A stretch of DNA of 64,000 bases from Rhodoferax sp. (GTDB taxonomy: Bacteria; Pseudomonadota; Gammaproteobacteria; Burkholderiales; Burkholderiaceae_C), in the NCBI RefSeq assembly GCF_028688795.1, contig NZ_JAQTXM010000003.1, forward strand, positions 62,001-126,000, written 5' to 3'. The translations under genes and the position numbers were made by a program. Numbering within the stretch: position 1 is the stretch's first letter; each line of letters starts with the position of its first letter. This document shows positions 49,796 through 57,979 of the stretch, one piece after another. A model generated the notes under the pieces. It made no database searches and was not told where the DNA came from. It worked only from the letters and a program-made list of their open reading frames with translations.

Positions 49796-49836
49796 CCATG
49801 AATTTCTAAAGTAACTAAAAATGACGAACTTGAATC

Positions 49837-50760
49837 ATGCGCATTGACCAATTGTTGGTGCAGCGCGGCCTTGCCAGCACCCGCTCCCAGGCTCAGCGCC
49901 TGATCACCGGGGGCGTGCAATGGCAACAGGCGGGCATCTGGAGTCGTGTCACCAAAAATGGCGACAACGTGCCCGAAGATGCCGAGTTGCAGTTGCTTGA
50001 CGACTCTGAGGCGCGTTATGTGTCGCGCGGTGGCCTCAAGCTTGAGGCAGCCCTGAAGCAGGTCGGCTTGTCTGTGGACGGCTTGCAGTGCCTGGATGTG
50101 GGGCAAAGCACCGGTGGTTTCACCGACTGCCTGTTGCAACAAGGTGCCAAATTTGTCGTGGGTGTGGACGTGGGCAGTGCCCAGTTGCACCCCAAGCTGC
50201 ATGCCGACCCACGGGTGCTGTGTGTGGAAAGCTTGAACGCTCGCTCGCTGGATGCTTCAGATTTGGTAGCTGCTTACGCAGACAGCATAGGCGATGGCGG
50301 TCAGTTTGATGCAGAAGATGAAGACGACGAAGATGACCGGCTTGATGACGCAGCGGATTCAGCAGAGACGGACACGGATTCAGACGACGCAGACGCAACA
50401 AGGCGCGCTGATGCAGAGCAAGACGCCCAGGCCAGTTTTGAGGCCGCGTTTGTCCCTGAATTTGACGTGATCGTGGCGGATCTGTCGTTCATTTCGCAAA
50501 CGCTGGTGTTGCCCGCCGTGGTGCCGCTGCTCAAGGCCGGCGGTACGTTGCTGACTTTGGTCAAGCCGCAGTTTGAACTGCAGCCGGGCCAGGTGGCCAA
50601 GGGCGGAATCGTGAAAGACCCAGCCATGTACCCCATTGTTGAACAACGCCTGCGCGAAGCCTGTGAAGACCTGGGGTTGAAAGTGACCCACTGGTTTGAC
50701 TCGCCCATCACCGGTGGCGACGGCAACCGTGAGTTTTTCATCTGCGCCACCAAAGCCTGA
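49837..50760 (+). CDS. tlyA: TlyA-type rRNA 2'-O-methyltransferase, with acidic insert
   Basis: A 307-residue TlyA/hemolysin-A-type SAM-dependent ribose methylase. An S4 RNA-binding domain (1-60; MRIDQLLVQRGLASTRSQAQ) is followed by the methylase fold with the SAM motif CLDVGQSTGGFTDCLL. The family block DVIVADLSFISQTLVLP is present. Family members are usually about 240-270 residues. The extra length is a segment from about 141 to 205 that starts with repeat copy J (from V144) and continues as an Asp/Glu-rich run (DAEDEDDEDD region). It makes SAH as product, which may explain its place between ahcY and metF. Confidence 0.88.
   Translation: MRIDQLLVQRGLASTRSQAQRLITGGVQWQQAGIWSRVTKNGDNVPEDAELQLLDDSEARYVSRGGLKLEAALKQVGLSVDGLQCLDVGQSTGGFTDCLLQQGAKFVVGVDVGSAQLHPKLHADPRVLCVESLNARSLDASDLVAAYADSIGDGGQFDAEDEDDEDDRLDDAADSAETDTDSDDADATRRADAEQDAQASFEAAFVPEFDVIVADLSFISQTLVLPAVVPLLKAGGTLLTLVKPQFELQPGQVAKGGIVKDPAMYPIVEQRLREACEDLGLKVTHWFDSPITGGDGNREFFICATKA
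50262..50310 (+). repeat. Dispersed repeat, copy J (inside tlyA)
   Basis: Core 50267-50296 begins TAGCTGCTTACGCA. The right half is diverged (ATAGGCGATG), but a CAGTTTG tail remains. It is read in the same frame as copy N in dnaE2, giving VAAYADSIGDGGQF. Confidence 0.72.
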
Positions 50761-50780
50761 ACCTACTGAAGAAGCAAGCC

Positions 50781-51620
50781 ATGACTTCCAACGCACGTTT
50801 TCCTGTCAGCATCGAATTTTTTCCGCCTAAAACACCTGAAGGCGTCGAAAAATTGCGCACCGTGCGCCAGCAGTTGTATGCGCTTCAGCCCGAGTTTTGC
50901 TCGGTGACTTTTGGCGCGGGCGGCTCGACGCAAGAAGGCACGTTCAACACGGTGCGCGACATCCTGGCAGAGGGCGTCAGTGCGGCCTCACATTTCTCGT
51001 GCATTGGTGCCACGCGAGCCGGCGTGCGCGAGCAATTGGCCACGCTCAAAGCCATGGGCGTGAAACGTCTGGTGGCGCTGCGCGGTGACCTGCCCAGCGG
51101 GTATGGCACCGGTGGCGAGTTTCATTACGCCAGCGACCTGGTGGCCTTCATTCGCGCTGAAATGCCTGACGACTTTCACATTGAGGTGGCGGCTTACCCC
51201 GAAATTCACCCGCAAGCCAAGTCACCTGAATCGGACTTGAAGGCTTTTGCTGCCAAGGTGCAGGCCGGGGCCAATTCGGCCATCACTCAGTACTTTTACA
51301 ACTCGGACGCTTACTTTCGTTTTGTCGAAGATGCCGATGCGCTGGGCGTGCAGATTCCGGTGGTGCCGGGGATCATGCCGATTGCCAGCTCGTCGCAGCT
51401 GATGCGTTTCAGCGATGCCTGTGGTGCCGAGATTCCGCGCTGGATTCGCCTACGCCTGCAGGGCTTTGGTGACGATACCGCATCCATCAAGGCGTTTGGG
51501 CTGGATGTGGTGACTGACCTTTGTGAGCAGCTGCGCGCTGGGGGAGCGCCTGGCCTGCATTTTTACAGCATGAACCAGAGTGCGGCGACCCTGGAGATTT
51601 GCCAGCGGCTAGCCCTTTGA
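50781..51620 (+). CDS. metF: Methylenetetrahydrofolate reductase
   Basis: A 279-residue FAD enzyme that reduces 5,10-methylene-THF to 5-methyl-THF, the methyl donor for methionine synthesis. The N-terminal SIEFFPPKT with the catalytic Glu, the FAD-site block LVALRGDLP and the late PGIMPI are intact, and length is normal for bacteria. It starts 20 bp after tlyA. Together with ahcY it completes the homocysteine to methionine side of the activated-methyl cycle. Repeat copy K follows the stop. Confidence 0.96.
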   Translation: MTSNARFPVSIEFFPPKTPEGVEKLRTVRQQLYALQPEFCSVTFGAGGSTQEGTFNTVRDILAEGVSAASHFSCIGATRAGVREQLATLKAMGVKRLVALRGDLPSGYGTGGEFHYASDLVAFIRAEMPDDFHIEVAAYPEIHPQAKSPESDLKAFAAKVQAGANSAITQYFYNSDAYFRFVEDADALGVQIPVVPGIMPIASSSQLMRFSDACGAEIPRWIRLRLQGFGDDTASIKAFGLDVVTDLCEQLRAGGAPGLHFYSMNQSAATLEICQRLAL

Positions 51621-51626
51621 TATCAA

Positions 51627-51672
51627 TTCGATAGCAGTTAACGCTTTCTGCATAAGGGCTACAGCCTGCTAG
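51627..51672 (+). repeat. Dispersed 30-nt-core repeat, copy K
   Basis: Core 51632-51661 (TAGCAGTTAACGC ... ATAAGGGCTA). It separates the converging metF and manC genes, and its right end reaches the manC stop codon. Confidence 0.85.
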
Positions 51673-53138
51673 CGCCCGTAAACATCCTCAAACCGCACAA
51701 TGTCGTCCTCACCCAAGTAAGAGCCCGACTGCACCTCAATCATCTCCAGCGCCACACAGCCCGGGTTTTCCAGCCGGTGGGTGGTGCCCAGGGGGATGAA
51801 GGTGGACTGGTTTTCTGACAACAAAAAGGCTTTCTCGCCACAGGTCACGCGGGCTGTGCCGCTCACCACAATCCAGTGCTCGGCGCGGTGGTGGTGCATT
51901 TGCAGGCTGAGTGTGCCGCCCGGTTTGACCACAATCCGCTTAACCTGAAAGCGTTCACCCGCATCCACGCCGTCGTACCAGCCCCAGGGGCGAAACACTT
52001 TGCGGTGGATGCTGCCCTCAGGGCGGCCTTTGGCCTTGAGCGCGTCGACGATTTTTTTGACGTCCTGGGTTTTGTCTTTGTGCGACACCAGAATGGCGTC
52101 CGCGGTTTCCACCACCACCAGATCACTCACGCCCACGCAGGCAATCAGGCGGCCTTCGGACAGTGCCAGGGTGTTCTCGCAATCATGCAGCAGCACGTCG
52201 CCCTGGGTCACGTTGCCGCGGGCGTCTTTGGGCAGCACTTGCCACAAGGCATCCCAGGCGCCCACATCAGACCAGCCAGCGCTCAGGGGCAGCACCACAC
52301 CCGCAGGCAGCGTGGCGCTGCTTGGGTTGGCACCGCTGGCAATGCGCTCCATCACGGCGTAGTCAATTGAGTCGCTTGGGCATTGGGCAAAGGCCTCTTT
52401 GCCCACGCGCACGAATTCGCCGTCGGTCTGGCCCTGTTCCCAAGCGGTTTGGCAGGCTGCCAGAATATCTGGCCGGCACACGCCCATGGCGCTCAGCCAT
52501 ACGCTGGCGCGCATCATGAACAAGCCGCTGTTCCAGGAGTAGCTGCCCTCACTCAGGTACGACTGGGCTGTGGCCAGGTCGGGTTTTTCCACAAAGCGGG
52601 CAATCATGCGTGCATCAGCGTCGTCTGCGGCACCATATGTTTCACCGGCTTGGATGTAGCCGTAGCCGGTTTCAGGGGCATCCGGCGTGATGCCAAAGGT
52701 CACAACGGCGCCGTTGGCTGCCAGCGCCGCACCCGCGCTCACCACCTTTTGAAACGCGGTCACATCGGTGATCACATGGTCGGCCGGCATCACCAGCAAT
52801 ACCGGATCTGCAGCATTTTTAATAGCTGCTAGCGCAGCAATGGTAAGGGCTGGCGCGGTATTTCTTCCGCAAGGTTCAAGCACCACGGTACCGCTTTGAC
52901 CGAGCAGGCGCAGTTGCTCGGCAATCACAAAGCGGTATTCCTCGTTGCACACCACCATGGGTGGCGCCAGATCCGCGTCCGGGATGCCCTGCACGCGACG
53001 CACCGTGGCTTGTAACAGCGAATCGTCGCCGATCAGACTGAGCAATTGTTTGGGGTATTTTTCACGCGAGAGCGGCCACAAGCGTGTGCCGGAGCCGCCG
53101 GATAAAACCACGGGCTGGATCAAAACGGTAGAAGTCAT
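51669..53138 (-). CDS. manC: Mannose-1-phosphate guanylyltransferase/mannose-6-phosphate isomerase
   Basis: A 489-residue bifunctional enzyme. The N-terminal nucleotidyltransferase (about 1-290; LSGGSGTRLWPLSRE from L12, GRNTAPAL, MPADHVI) makes GDP-mannose. The C-terminal cupin (about 370-485; FRPWGWYDG, then LSLQMHHHRAEHW) interconverts fructose- and mannose-6-phosphate. Both sites look intact. The segment NTAPALTIAALAAI (residues about 92-109) is encoded by DNA that matches the dispersed repeat (copy L), yet its length equals that of relatives. GDP-mannose feeds polysaccharide or lipopolysaccharide, but no such cluster is in the window. Confidence 0.94.
   Translation of the reverse strand: MTSTVLIQPVVLSGGSGTRLWPLSREKYPKQLLSLIGDDSLLQATVRRVQGIPDADLAPPMVVCNEEYRFVIAEQLRLLGQSGTVVLEPCGRNTAPALTIAALAAIKNAADPVLLVMPADHVITDVTAFQKVVSAGAALAANGAVVTFGITPDAPETGYGYIQAGETYGAADDADARMIARFVEKPDLATAQSYLSEGSYSWNSGLFMMRASVWLSAMGVCRPDILAACQTAWEQGQTDGEFVRVGKEAFAQCPSDSIDYAVMERIASGANPSSATLPAGVVLPLSAGWSDVGAWDALWQVLPKDARGNVTQGDVLLHDCENTLALSEGRLIACVGVSDLVVVETADAILVSHKDKTQDVKKIVDALKAKGRPEGSIHRKVFRPWGWYDGVDAGERFQVKRIVVKPGGTLSLQMHHHRAEHWIVVSGTARVTCGEKAFLLSENQSTFIPLGTTHRLENPGCVALEMIEVQSGSYLGEDDIVRFEDVYGR
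52818..52866 (+). repeat. Dispersed repeat, copy L (inside manC)
   Basis: Core 52823-52852: TAGCTGCTAGCGCA at the left differs from consensus by one base, and TAAGGGCTG at the right has the exact 30-nt spacing. It lies antisense in a conserved part of manC. Confidence 0.65.
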
Positions 53139-53221
53139 GGTGAAGATCGGTTGGGGTAGAAGGAAGGGCGCAAGGGGCGGGCGCTGGCAGTCAGATCGAT
53201 CAAGTGATGGTTTGACTCGGC

Positions 53222-54325
53222 TCAGGCGCGGGCATCGCCCCAGCGCAGTTGGGCGGTATCGTCACCCCGGTACAGGGTTTCGCCGCGGCGGTCGACACAG
53301 TAGTTGGGCGACACGATCATCTCGAAGAAACTCATGTCGGCCGGGATGCGCGTGTACTCAAACAAGATGCTGCGCACCACTTTGGCCCCGGTGCGCAAGT
53401 GGCTGCCGTGGCCAATCCAGGCCGGTCCGGTGATGGTCACGCCGGGCTCAATGCGCACGTTAGAGCCGATGTACACCGGCCCTTCAATCTTCACCTGGTC
53501 CCACGCCACCGAGGTGTTCAGGCCAACCCAGACGCCGGGTTTGATCTGTTTGCCAGGCATGAGCATCTGCGGCACTTCGCCACGCAGCACACGCTGCAGT
53601 ACCGTCCAGTAGTCGCTGACGCGGCCAATGTCGATCCAGTTGAAAAAGCGGTCTTGCACATAAAACGGCAGCTTTTGCTCGACAAGTTGCGGGAACAACT
53701 GCGAGCCAATGTCATAGACCTGACGTGAGGGCACCAGGTCAAGCACTTCCGGCTCAAAGATGTAAATGCCGGTGCTGGCCAGGGTGGATTTGGCCTCGGC
53801 AGGTTTTGGCTTTTCCTGGAACGACTCAATGTGCTTGTCTTCATCCGCCACCACAATGCCGTAGGCTTGCACGTCTTCGGGCGGCACATTGAGTGCGATC
53901 ACGCTGGCCAGCGCACCCTTGTTTTTATGCTCCTGCAGGGCCGCTGTGATGTCCAGGTCAATCAGCGCATCGGCACACAGCACCAGCGTGGTTTCATCAA
54001 AAAAACCGCCAAAGTCCTGGATGCGGCGCATGCCACCGGCGGATCCCATGGGGCGCGGCAAGATGTCGCCATGGTCACGCACCCCTTCGTAGGAGTAGCC
54101 CAGTTGCACGCCCCAGCGGCTGCCGTCGCCAAAATACTGCTCGATCTTGTGGTGCAGAAACGCCACGTTGACCATGATTTCGGTGATGCCATGGCGCGCC
54201 AAGTGCTCAATCAGGTATTCCATCACCGGCTTGCCCAGAATGGGCACCATCGGCTTGGGCAAATCTTTGGTCAGTGGGCGAACCCGTGTGCCTTGGCCGG
54301 CGGCCAGAATCATGCCTTTAGCCAT
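53222..54325 (-). CDS. NDP-sugar pyrophosphorylase, mannose-1-phosphate guanylyltransferase-like
   Basis: A 367-residue sugar nucleotidyltransferase. The N-terminal domain (about 1-235) has the activating loop ILAAGQGTRVRPLT and the LPKPMVPI lysine block, with a catalytic Asp in LCADALID. The C-terminal part (about 250-345) has hexapeptide repeats of a left-handed beta-helix (VWVGLNTSV, VYIGSNVRIEPGVTI). It resembles GDP-mannose or glucose-1-phosphate nucleotidyltransferases, and the exact sugar is uncertain. It is upstream of manC on the same strand with about 80 bp between, so the two may be co-transcribed. Confidence 0.87.
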   Translation of the reverse strand: MAKGMILAAGQGTRVRPLTKDLPKPMVPILGKPVMEYLIEHLARHGITEIMVNVAFLHHKIEQYFGDGSRWGVQLGYSYEGVRDHGDILPRPMGSAGGMRRIQDFGGFFDETTLVLCADALIDLDITAALQEHKNKGALASVIALNVPPEDVQAYGIVVADEDKHIESFQEKPKPAEAKSTLASTGIYIFEPEVLDLVPSRQVYDIGSQLFPQLVEQKLPFYVQDRFFNWIDIGRVSDYWTVLQRVLRGEVPQMLMPGKQIKPGVWVGLNTSVAWDQVKIEGPVYIGSNVRIEPGVTITGPAWIGHGSHLRTGAKVVRSILFEYTRIPADMSFFEMIVSPNYCVDRRGETLYRGDDTAQLRWGDARA

Positions 54326-54457
54326 GGTGATGTTTACTCGTTGTCATTGGTTCAGCTCCCGCGCAATACCTGTCAGAAACCGGCATTTTGCCATGCTCAT
54401 CACGCTGGGCTGCTGCCAGGCAATGGCTGAGTCAGACGGGGCTTGGCGCGTCTGAAA

Positions 54458-55306
54458 TCAGGCGTAACGCTTGCTGCGCAGGTTGTTTTTCATCTCGCGC
54501 AACAGGGGTTGCAGTTTGTCGCCGCCAATGCGCAGGGCCACGCAAGTGGCCAGAATGTCGATGATCATCAGGTGCAACAGGCGCGACACCATGGGGCTGT
54601 AGCGGTCATAACCTTCAGGGTGGTCGGCTGCCACATGGATGTTGCCGGCGGAGGCCAAGGGTGAGCCGCTGGCCGTGATGACGATGGTGGTGGCGCCGTT
54701 TTTGCGCGCAATGTCGGTTGAATCCATCAAGTCACGGGTGCGACCTGAGTTACTGATCACCACCACACAGTCGCCCGGTTGCAACAGGGAGGCGCTCATC
54801 ACCTGCATGTGGCCGTCGCTGTAGGCCACGCCGTTGATGCCTAATCGAAAGAACTTGTGTTGCGCATCTTGTGCCACCACGCCGGAGTTGCCAACGCCAA
54901 AAAATTCGATGCGTCGACCCGCTTTGTAAGCAGCCACCAGCGCATCCACAGCTTTCTCTATGGCGCTGGCTGAAGCGTCATTGCGGTACTTCAAAAAGGC
55001 CGCCACCGTGTTGTCGATGACCTTGACCATGATGTCGCTGGTTTTGTCGTCCACGTCCACGCTGCGGTGGATGAACGGCACACCTTCACTCACGCTGCCG
55101 GCCAGTTTGAGTTTGAAATCACTCAAGCCGTCGTAGCCGACGCTGCGGCAAAAACGCACCACGGTGGGCTTGCTCACATGGGCCCGGTCGGCCAGCTCGC
55201 TGACGGGTTGAAGGGCAAAGCTGCGCGGATCAGCCAGCACCAGCTTGGCCACGCGTTGCTCGGCGGGGGCGAGGGACGGCAGGGAGGCTTTGATGCGGTC
55301 TAGCAT
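54458..55306 (-). CDS. hexR: HexR-type transcriptional regulator (RpiR family)
   Basis: A 282-residue regulator: an N-terminal helix-turn-helix of the RpiR type (about 1-77; SELADRAHVSKPTVVRFCRSVGYDGLSDFK) and a C-terminal SIS sugar-phosphate-binding domain (about 125-260; FFGVGNSGVVAQDA, ISNSGRTRDLM). HexR proteins repress zwf and Entner-Doudoroff genes and are released by 2-keto-3-deoxy-6-phosphogluconate. Its ATG overlaps the zwf stop, so the two genes are translationally coupled. This suggests that HexR controls its own operon through the site at 56798. Confidence 0.93.
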   Translation of the reverse strand: MLDRIKASLPSLAPAEQRVAKLVLADPRSFALQPVSELADRAHVSKPTVVRFCRSVGYDGLSDFKLKLAGSVSEGVPFIHRSVDVDDKTSDIMVKVIDNTVAAFLKYRNDASASAIEKAVDALVAAYKAGRRIEFFGVGNSGVVAQDAQHKFFRLGINGVAYSDGHMQVMSASLLQPGDCVVVISNSGRTRDLMDSTDIARKNGATTIVITASGSPLASAGNIHVAADHPEGYDRYSPMVSRLLHLMIIDILATCVALRIGGDKLQPLLREMKNNLRSKRYA

Positions 55307-56754
55307 TCTTCAGCCCAGCAAAAACCATCGCGGGCGATCATGGCGCTGGTGGCGCTTGGGCCCCAGGTTCCGGCCGCGTAGGGCCGTGGGCCTTGTGCGT
55401 CTGCTTTCCAGTAGGTCAGCATGGGCTCGACCCAGCGCCAGGCTTCTTCCTGCTCGTCGCTGCGCACAAACAGGTTCAGACGTCCGTCAATCACGTCCAG
55501 CAGCAGTCGCTCATAGGCGCCGACGCGCTCGCCGCCAAAGCGTTTGTCAAAGTCCAGATCGAGTTGCACCGGCGCCAAAATGTTGGAGTTCTGACGTTTG
55601 TCCTGGGCTTGTGCCAGCAGGTGCAGCTCCAGCCCGTCTTTGGGTTGCAGGTTGATCACCAGCCGGTTGGCATCGCCCATCTGGGAGTTAAAGATGGCGT
55701 GCGGTGTGGGTCTGAAGTTCACCACAATGCGCGCGTCACGTCCGGCCAGACGCTTGCCGGTGCGGATGTAAAACGGCACGCCGGCCCAGCGCCAGTTAGA
55801 GATTTCGGTGCGCAGCGCGACAAAGGTTTCGGTGTTGCTGGCCGGGTTCACCCCGAGCTCTTCACGGTAGCCCGGCACCGCCGCGCCGCCAATGGCACCG
55901 GCAGCGTATTGACCACGAATCACGTCTTGCGCCAGGGTCTCGGCTGTCCAGGGCTTGAGTGAGCGCAGCACCTTGAGCTTTTCGTCACGAATCGCATCGG
56001 CGTGTGAGTTGATGGGCGGCTCCATGCCAATCGCGCACAGCAGTTGCAGGGCGTGGTTTTGCACCATGTCGCGCAGGGCGCCGGTGGTCTCGTAAAACCC
56101 ACCACGCTTTTCTACACCCAGCTCTTCGGCAATGGTGATCTGGATGTTGGCAATGTGCTCACGCCGCCACAATGGCTCAAACAGGGCATTGCCAAAGCGC
56201 AGCGCAAACAGGTTTTGCACGGCCGGTTTGCCCAGGTAATGGTCAATGCGAAAGACCTGTTTTTCGCTGAACACCTGGGCCACGCTGTGGTTGATGGCTC
56301 GGTTGCTGGCCAGGTCATGGCCTAGCGGCTTTTCAAGCACCACGCGGGTCTGCGGCGTGTTCAGGCCAGCGGCGGCGAGCTGTTCGACGATGGTGGTGAA
56401 CAGCGTCGGGGCAGTGGCCAGATACATCACCACGGTGTCGGCAGGGCGTTGCGCCAGCTTGTCTTTCAGGTAAGCGTAATGCTCAGGCTTGGACAAGTCC
56501 ATGCTGACAAATTCCAGCAGGCTGGAAAAACGCTCAAACTCATCCGCGCTGGGGCGTTTGGCGAGATCCACCTCCTCGAAACGGCTAAGGATCAGGGCGC
56601 GGTAGCGTTCGTCACTGAGGTCATCACGACCCACACCGATGATGCGAGCCCCTTCGGGCAGCGTGCCATGTTTGAAAGCCTGAAACAGGGCTGGCATCAG
56701 TTTGCGCCAGGACAAGTCGCCGGTGCCGCCAAAGAGAACAAGGTCAAAACTCAT
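55300..56754 (-). CDS. zwf: Glucose-6-phosphate 1-dehydrogenase
   Basis: A 484-residue enzyme that oxidises glucose-6-phosphate to 6-phosphogluconolactone with NADP, the entry to the pentose-phosphate and Entner-Doudoroff routes. The cofactor loop is FGGTGDL (8-14), and the substrate motif RIDHYLGK with catalytic His is intact. The ATG at 56754 is chosen from homology; the frame is open to 56925. It is first in the zwf-hexR operon, divergent from the ABC importer across 211 bp. Confidence 0.96.
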   Translation of the reverse strand: MSFDLVLFGGTGDLSWRKLMPALFQAFKHGTLPEGARIIGVGRDDLSDERYRALILSRFEEVDLAKRPSADEFERFSSLLEFVSMDLSKPEHYAYLKDKLAQRPADTVVMYLATAPTLFTTIVEQLAAAGLNTPQTRVVLEKPLGHDLASNRAINHSVAQVFSEKQVFRIDHYLGKPAVQNLFALRFGNALFEPLWRREHIANIQITIAEELGVEKRGGFYETTGALRDMVQNHALQLLCAIGMEPPINSHADAIRDEKLKVLRSLKPWTAETLAQDVIRGQYAAGAIGGAAVPGYREELGVNPASNTETFVALRTEISNWRWAGVPFYIRTGKRLAGRDARIVVNFRPTPHAIFNSQMGDANRLVINLQPKDGLELHLLAQAQDKRQNSNILAPVQLDLDFDKRFGGERVGAYERLLLDVIDGRLNLFVRSDEQEEAWRWVEPMLTYWKADAQGPRPYAAGTWGPSATSAMIARDGFCWAEEC

Positions 56755-56797
56755 GTGTCTGAATGAATAAAGTGGTCTGAAAAATTTGAATCGGTAA

Positions 56798-56812
56798 TGT
56801 AACTTAGTTTCA
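56798..56812. promoter_or_regulatory. Candidate HexR operator
   Basis: TGTAACTTAGTTTCA is an imperfect palindrome matching 11 of 15 positions of the HexR site described in gammaproteobacteria (TGTAATTAAATTACA). It lies 44 bp upstream of zwf, between zwf and the importer genes, so it could control both directions. A second palindrome, TTGGT-A-ACCAA, is at 56828-56838. Confidence 0.5.
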
Positions 56813-56965
56813 TGTGTTTTGAAAAATTTGGTAACCAAGGCAAGTGGTTTGATCCAGCGCAAGCATGGCGTTTTCCCGCTACCTGCCGGGCCTGCCGCGG
56901 GGTAAGCTCTGGCGTGTTCTAGCAATCGCCCGGGCGTTTATTGGCCGGGTACTACAGGAGAAGTC

Positions 56966-57976
56966 ATGAAGAAGTTGTTCGTTGTGTCGGTTCTGGCTGC
57001 CGCCAGTGGGTTTGTGCAAGCGCAAACCGTGAATGTGATTTGCTCAGTACAGGCTGAGTGGTGCAACATGATTGGCACGGTGTATGCAAAAACCACCGGC
57101 ACCAAAATCAATATCTCCATGAAGGGTTCGGGCGAGGCGCTGGCCCAGTTGATCGCTGAAAAAGACAACCCCAAAACCGATATCTGGTTTGGTGGCACGG
57201 GCGACCCACATCTGCAAGCGGCTGAATCTGGCCTGTCGTTGGAGTACAAGTCAACGGCCTTGCCACAATTGCAGGCCTGGGCGCAGCAACAGGCTCAACA
57301 GTCGGGTTACAAAACCGTTGGTATCTATTCCGGCCCGCTGGGTTTTGGCTACAACACCGAACTGCTGGCGAAGAAAAAACTGCCCATTCCCAAGACCTGG
57401 AACGACCTGCTTAACCCAGCCCTCAAGGGCGAAATTCAGGTCGCCAACCCAGCTTCTAGCGGTACCGCGTACACCATGGTCGCCACCCTGGTGCAGATGA
57501 TGGGCGAAGACCAGGCCTTTGAGTACATGAAAAAGCTGCACAAGAACATCAGCCAGTACACCCGCAGTGGTACCGGCCCCATCAAGGCGGCAGCGCGTGG
57601 TGAAACCACCGTGTCGATCAGTTTTGTGCATGACGCACCCGGCGAAAAAATGAACGGTTTCCCGGTGGATGCCATCACGCCCACCGATGGCACGGGTGCC
57701 GAGATTGGCTCCATGAGCATCATCAAGGGGGCACGCAATCTGGAGGCCGCCAAGAAGTTTTACGAATGGGCGCTGACCCCGGCGGCGCAGGAAATGGCGG
57801 CTGCGGCCAAGCAGTTTCAGGTGCCGTCGAACAAGGGCGCAAAGGTTGACAAGAGCGTGCCTGACTTCAAGAAGATCAAGTTTATCAACTATGACTACGC
57901 CAAGTACGGCGCGTCTGCCGAGCGCAAACGCCTGATTGCGAAGTGGGAAAAAGAAGTGAATTCGTTGCCGCGTTAA
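56966..57976 (+). CDS. ABC transporter periplasmic binding protein (AfuA/FbpA-like)
   Basis: A 336-residue secreted binding protein. A signal peptide of 19 residues (MKKLFVVSVLAAASGFVQA) ends at an AxA-like site, followed by a two-lobed class II binding fold of the FbpA/AfuA type with NPASSGTAYT and SGTGPIKAAARGET blocks. Such proteins were first annotated as ferric-iron binders. The AfuA branch has been shown to bind hexose phosphates. Divergence from zwf-hexR favours a sugar-phosphate or related ligand here, which is an inference. The ATG at 56966 has CAGGAGA upstream. The permease follows after 3 bp. Confidence 0.88.
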   Translation: MKKLFVVSVLAAASGFVQAQTVNVICSVQAEWCNMIGTVYAKTTGTKINISMKGSGEALAQLIAEKDNPKTDIWFGGTGDPHLQAAESGLSLEYKSTALPQLQAWAQQQAQQSGYKTVGIYSGPLGFGYNTELLAKKKLPIPKTWNDLLNPALKGEIQVANPASSGTAYTMVATLVQMMGEDQAFEYMKKLHKNISQYTRSGTGPIKAAARGETTVSISFVHDAPGEKMNGFPVDAITPTDGTGAEIGSMSIIKGARNLEAAKKFYEWALTPAAQEMAAAAKQFQVPSNKGAKVDKSVPDFKKIKFINYDYAKYGASAERKRLIAKWEKEVNSLPR

Positions 57977-57979
57977 TCG

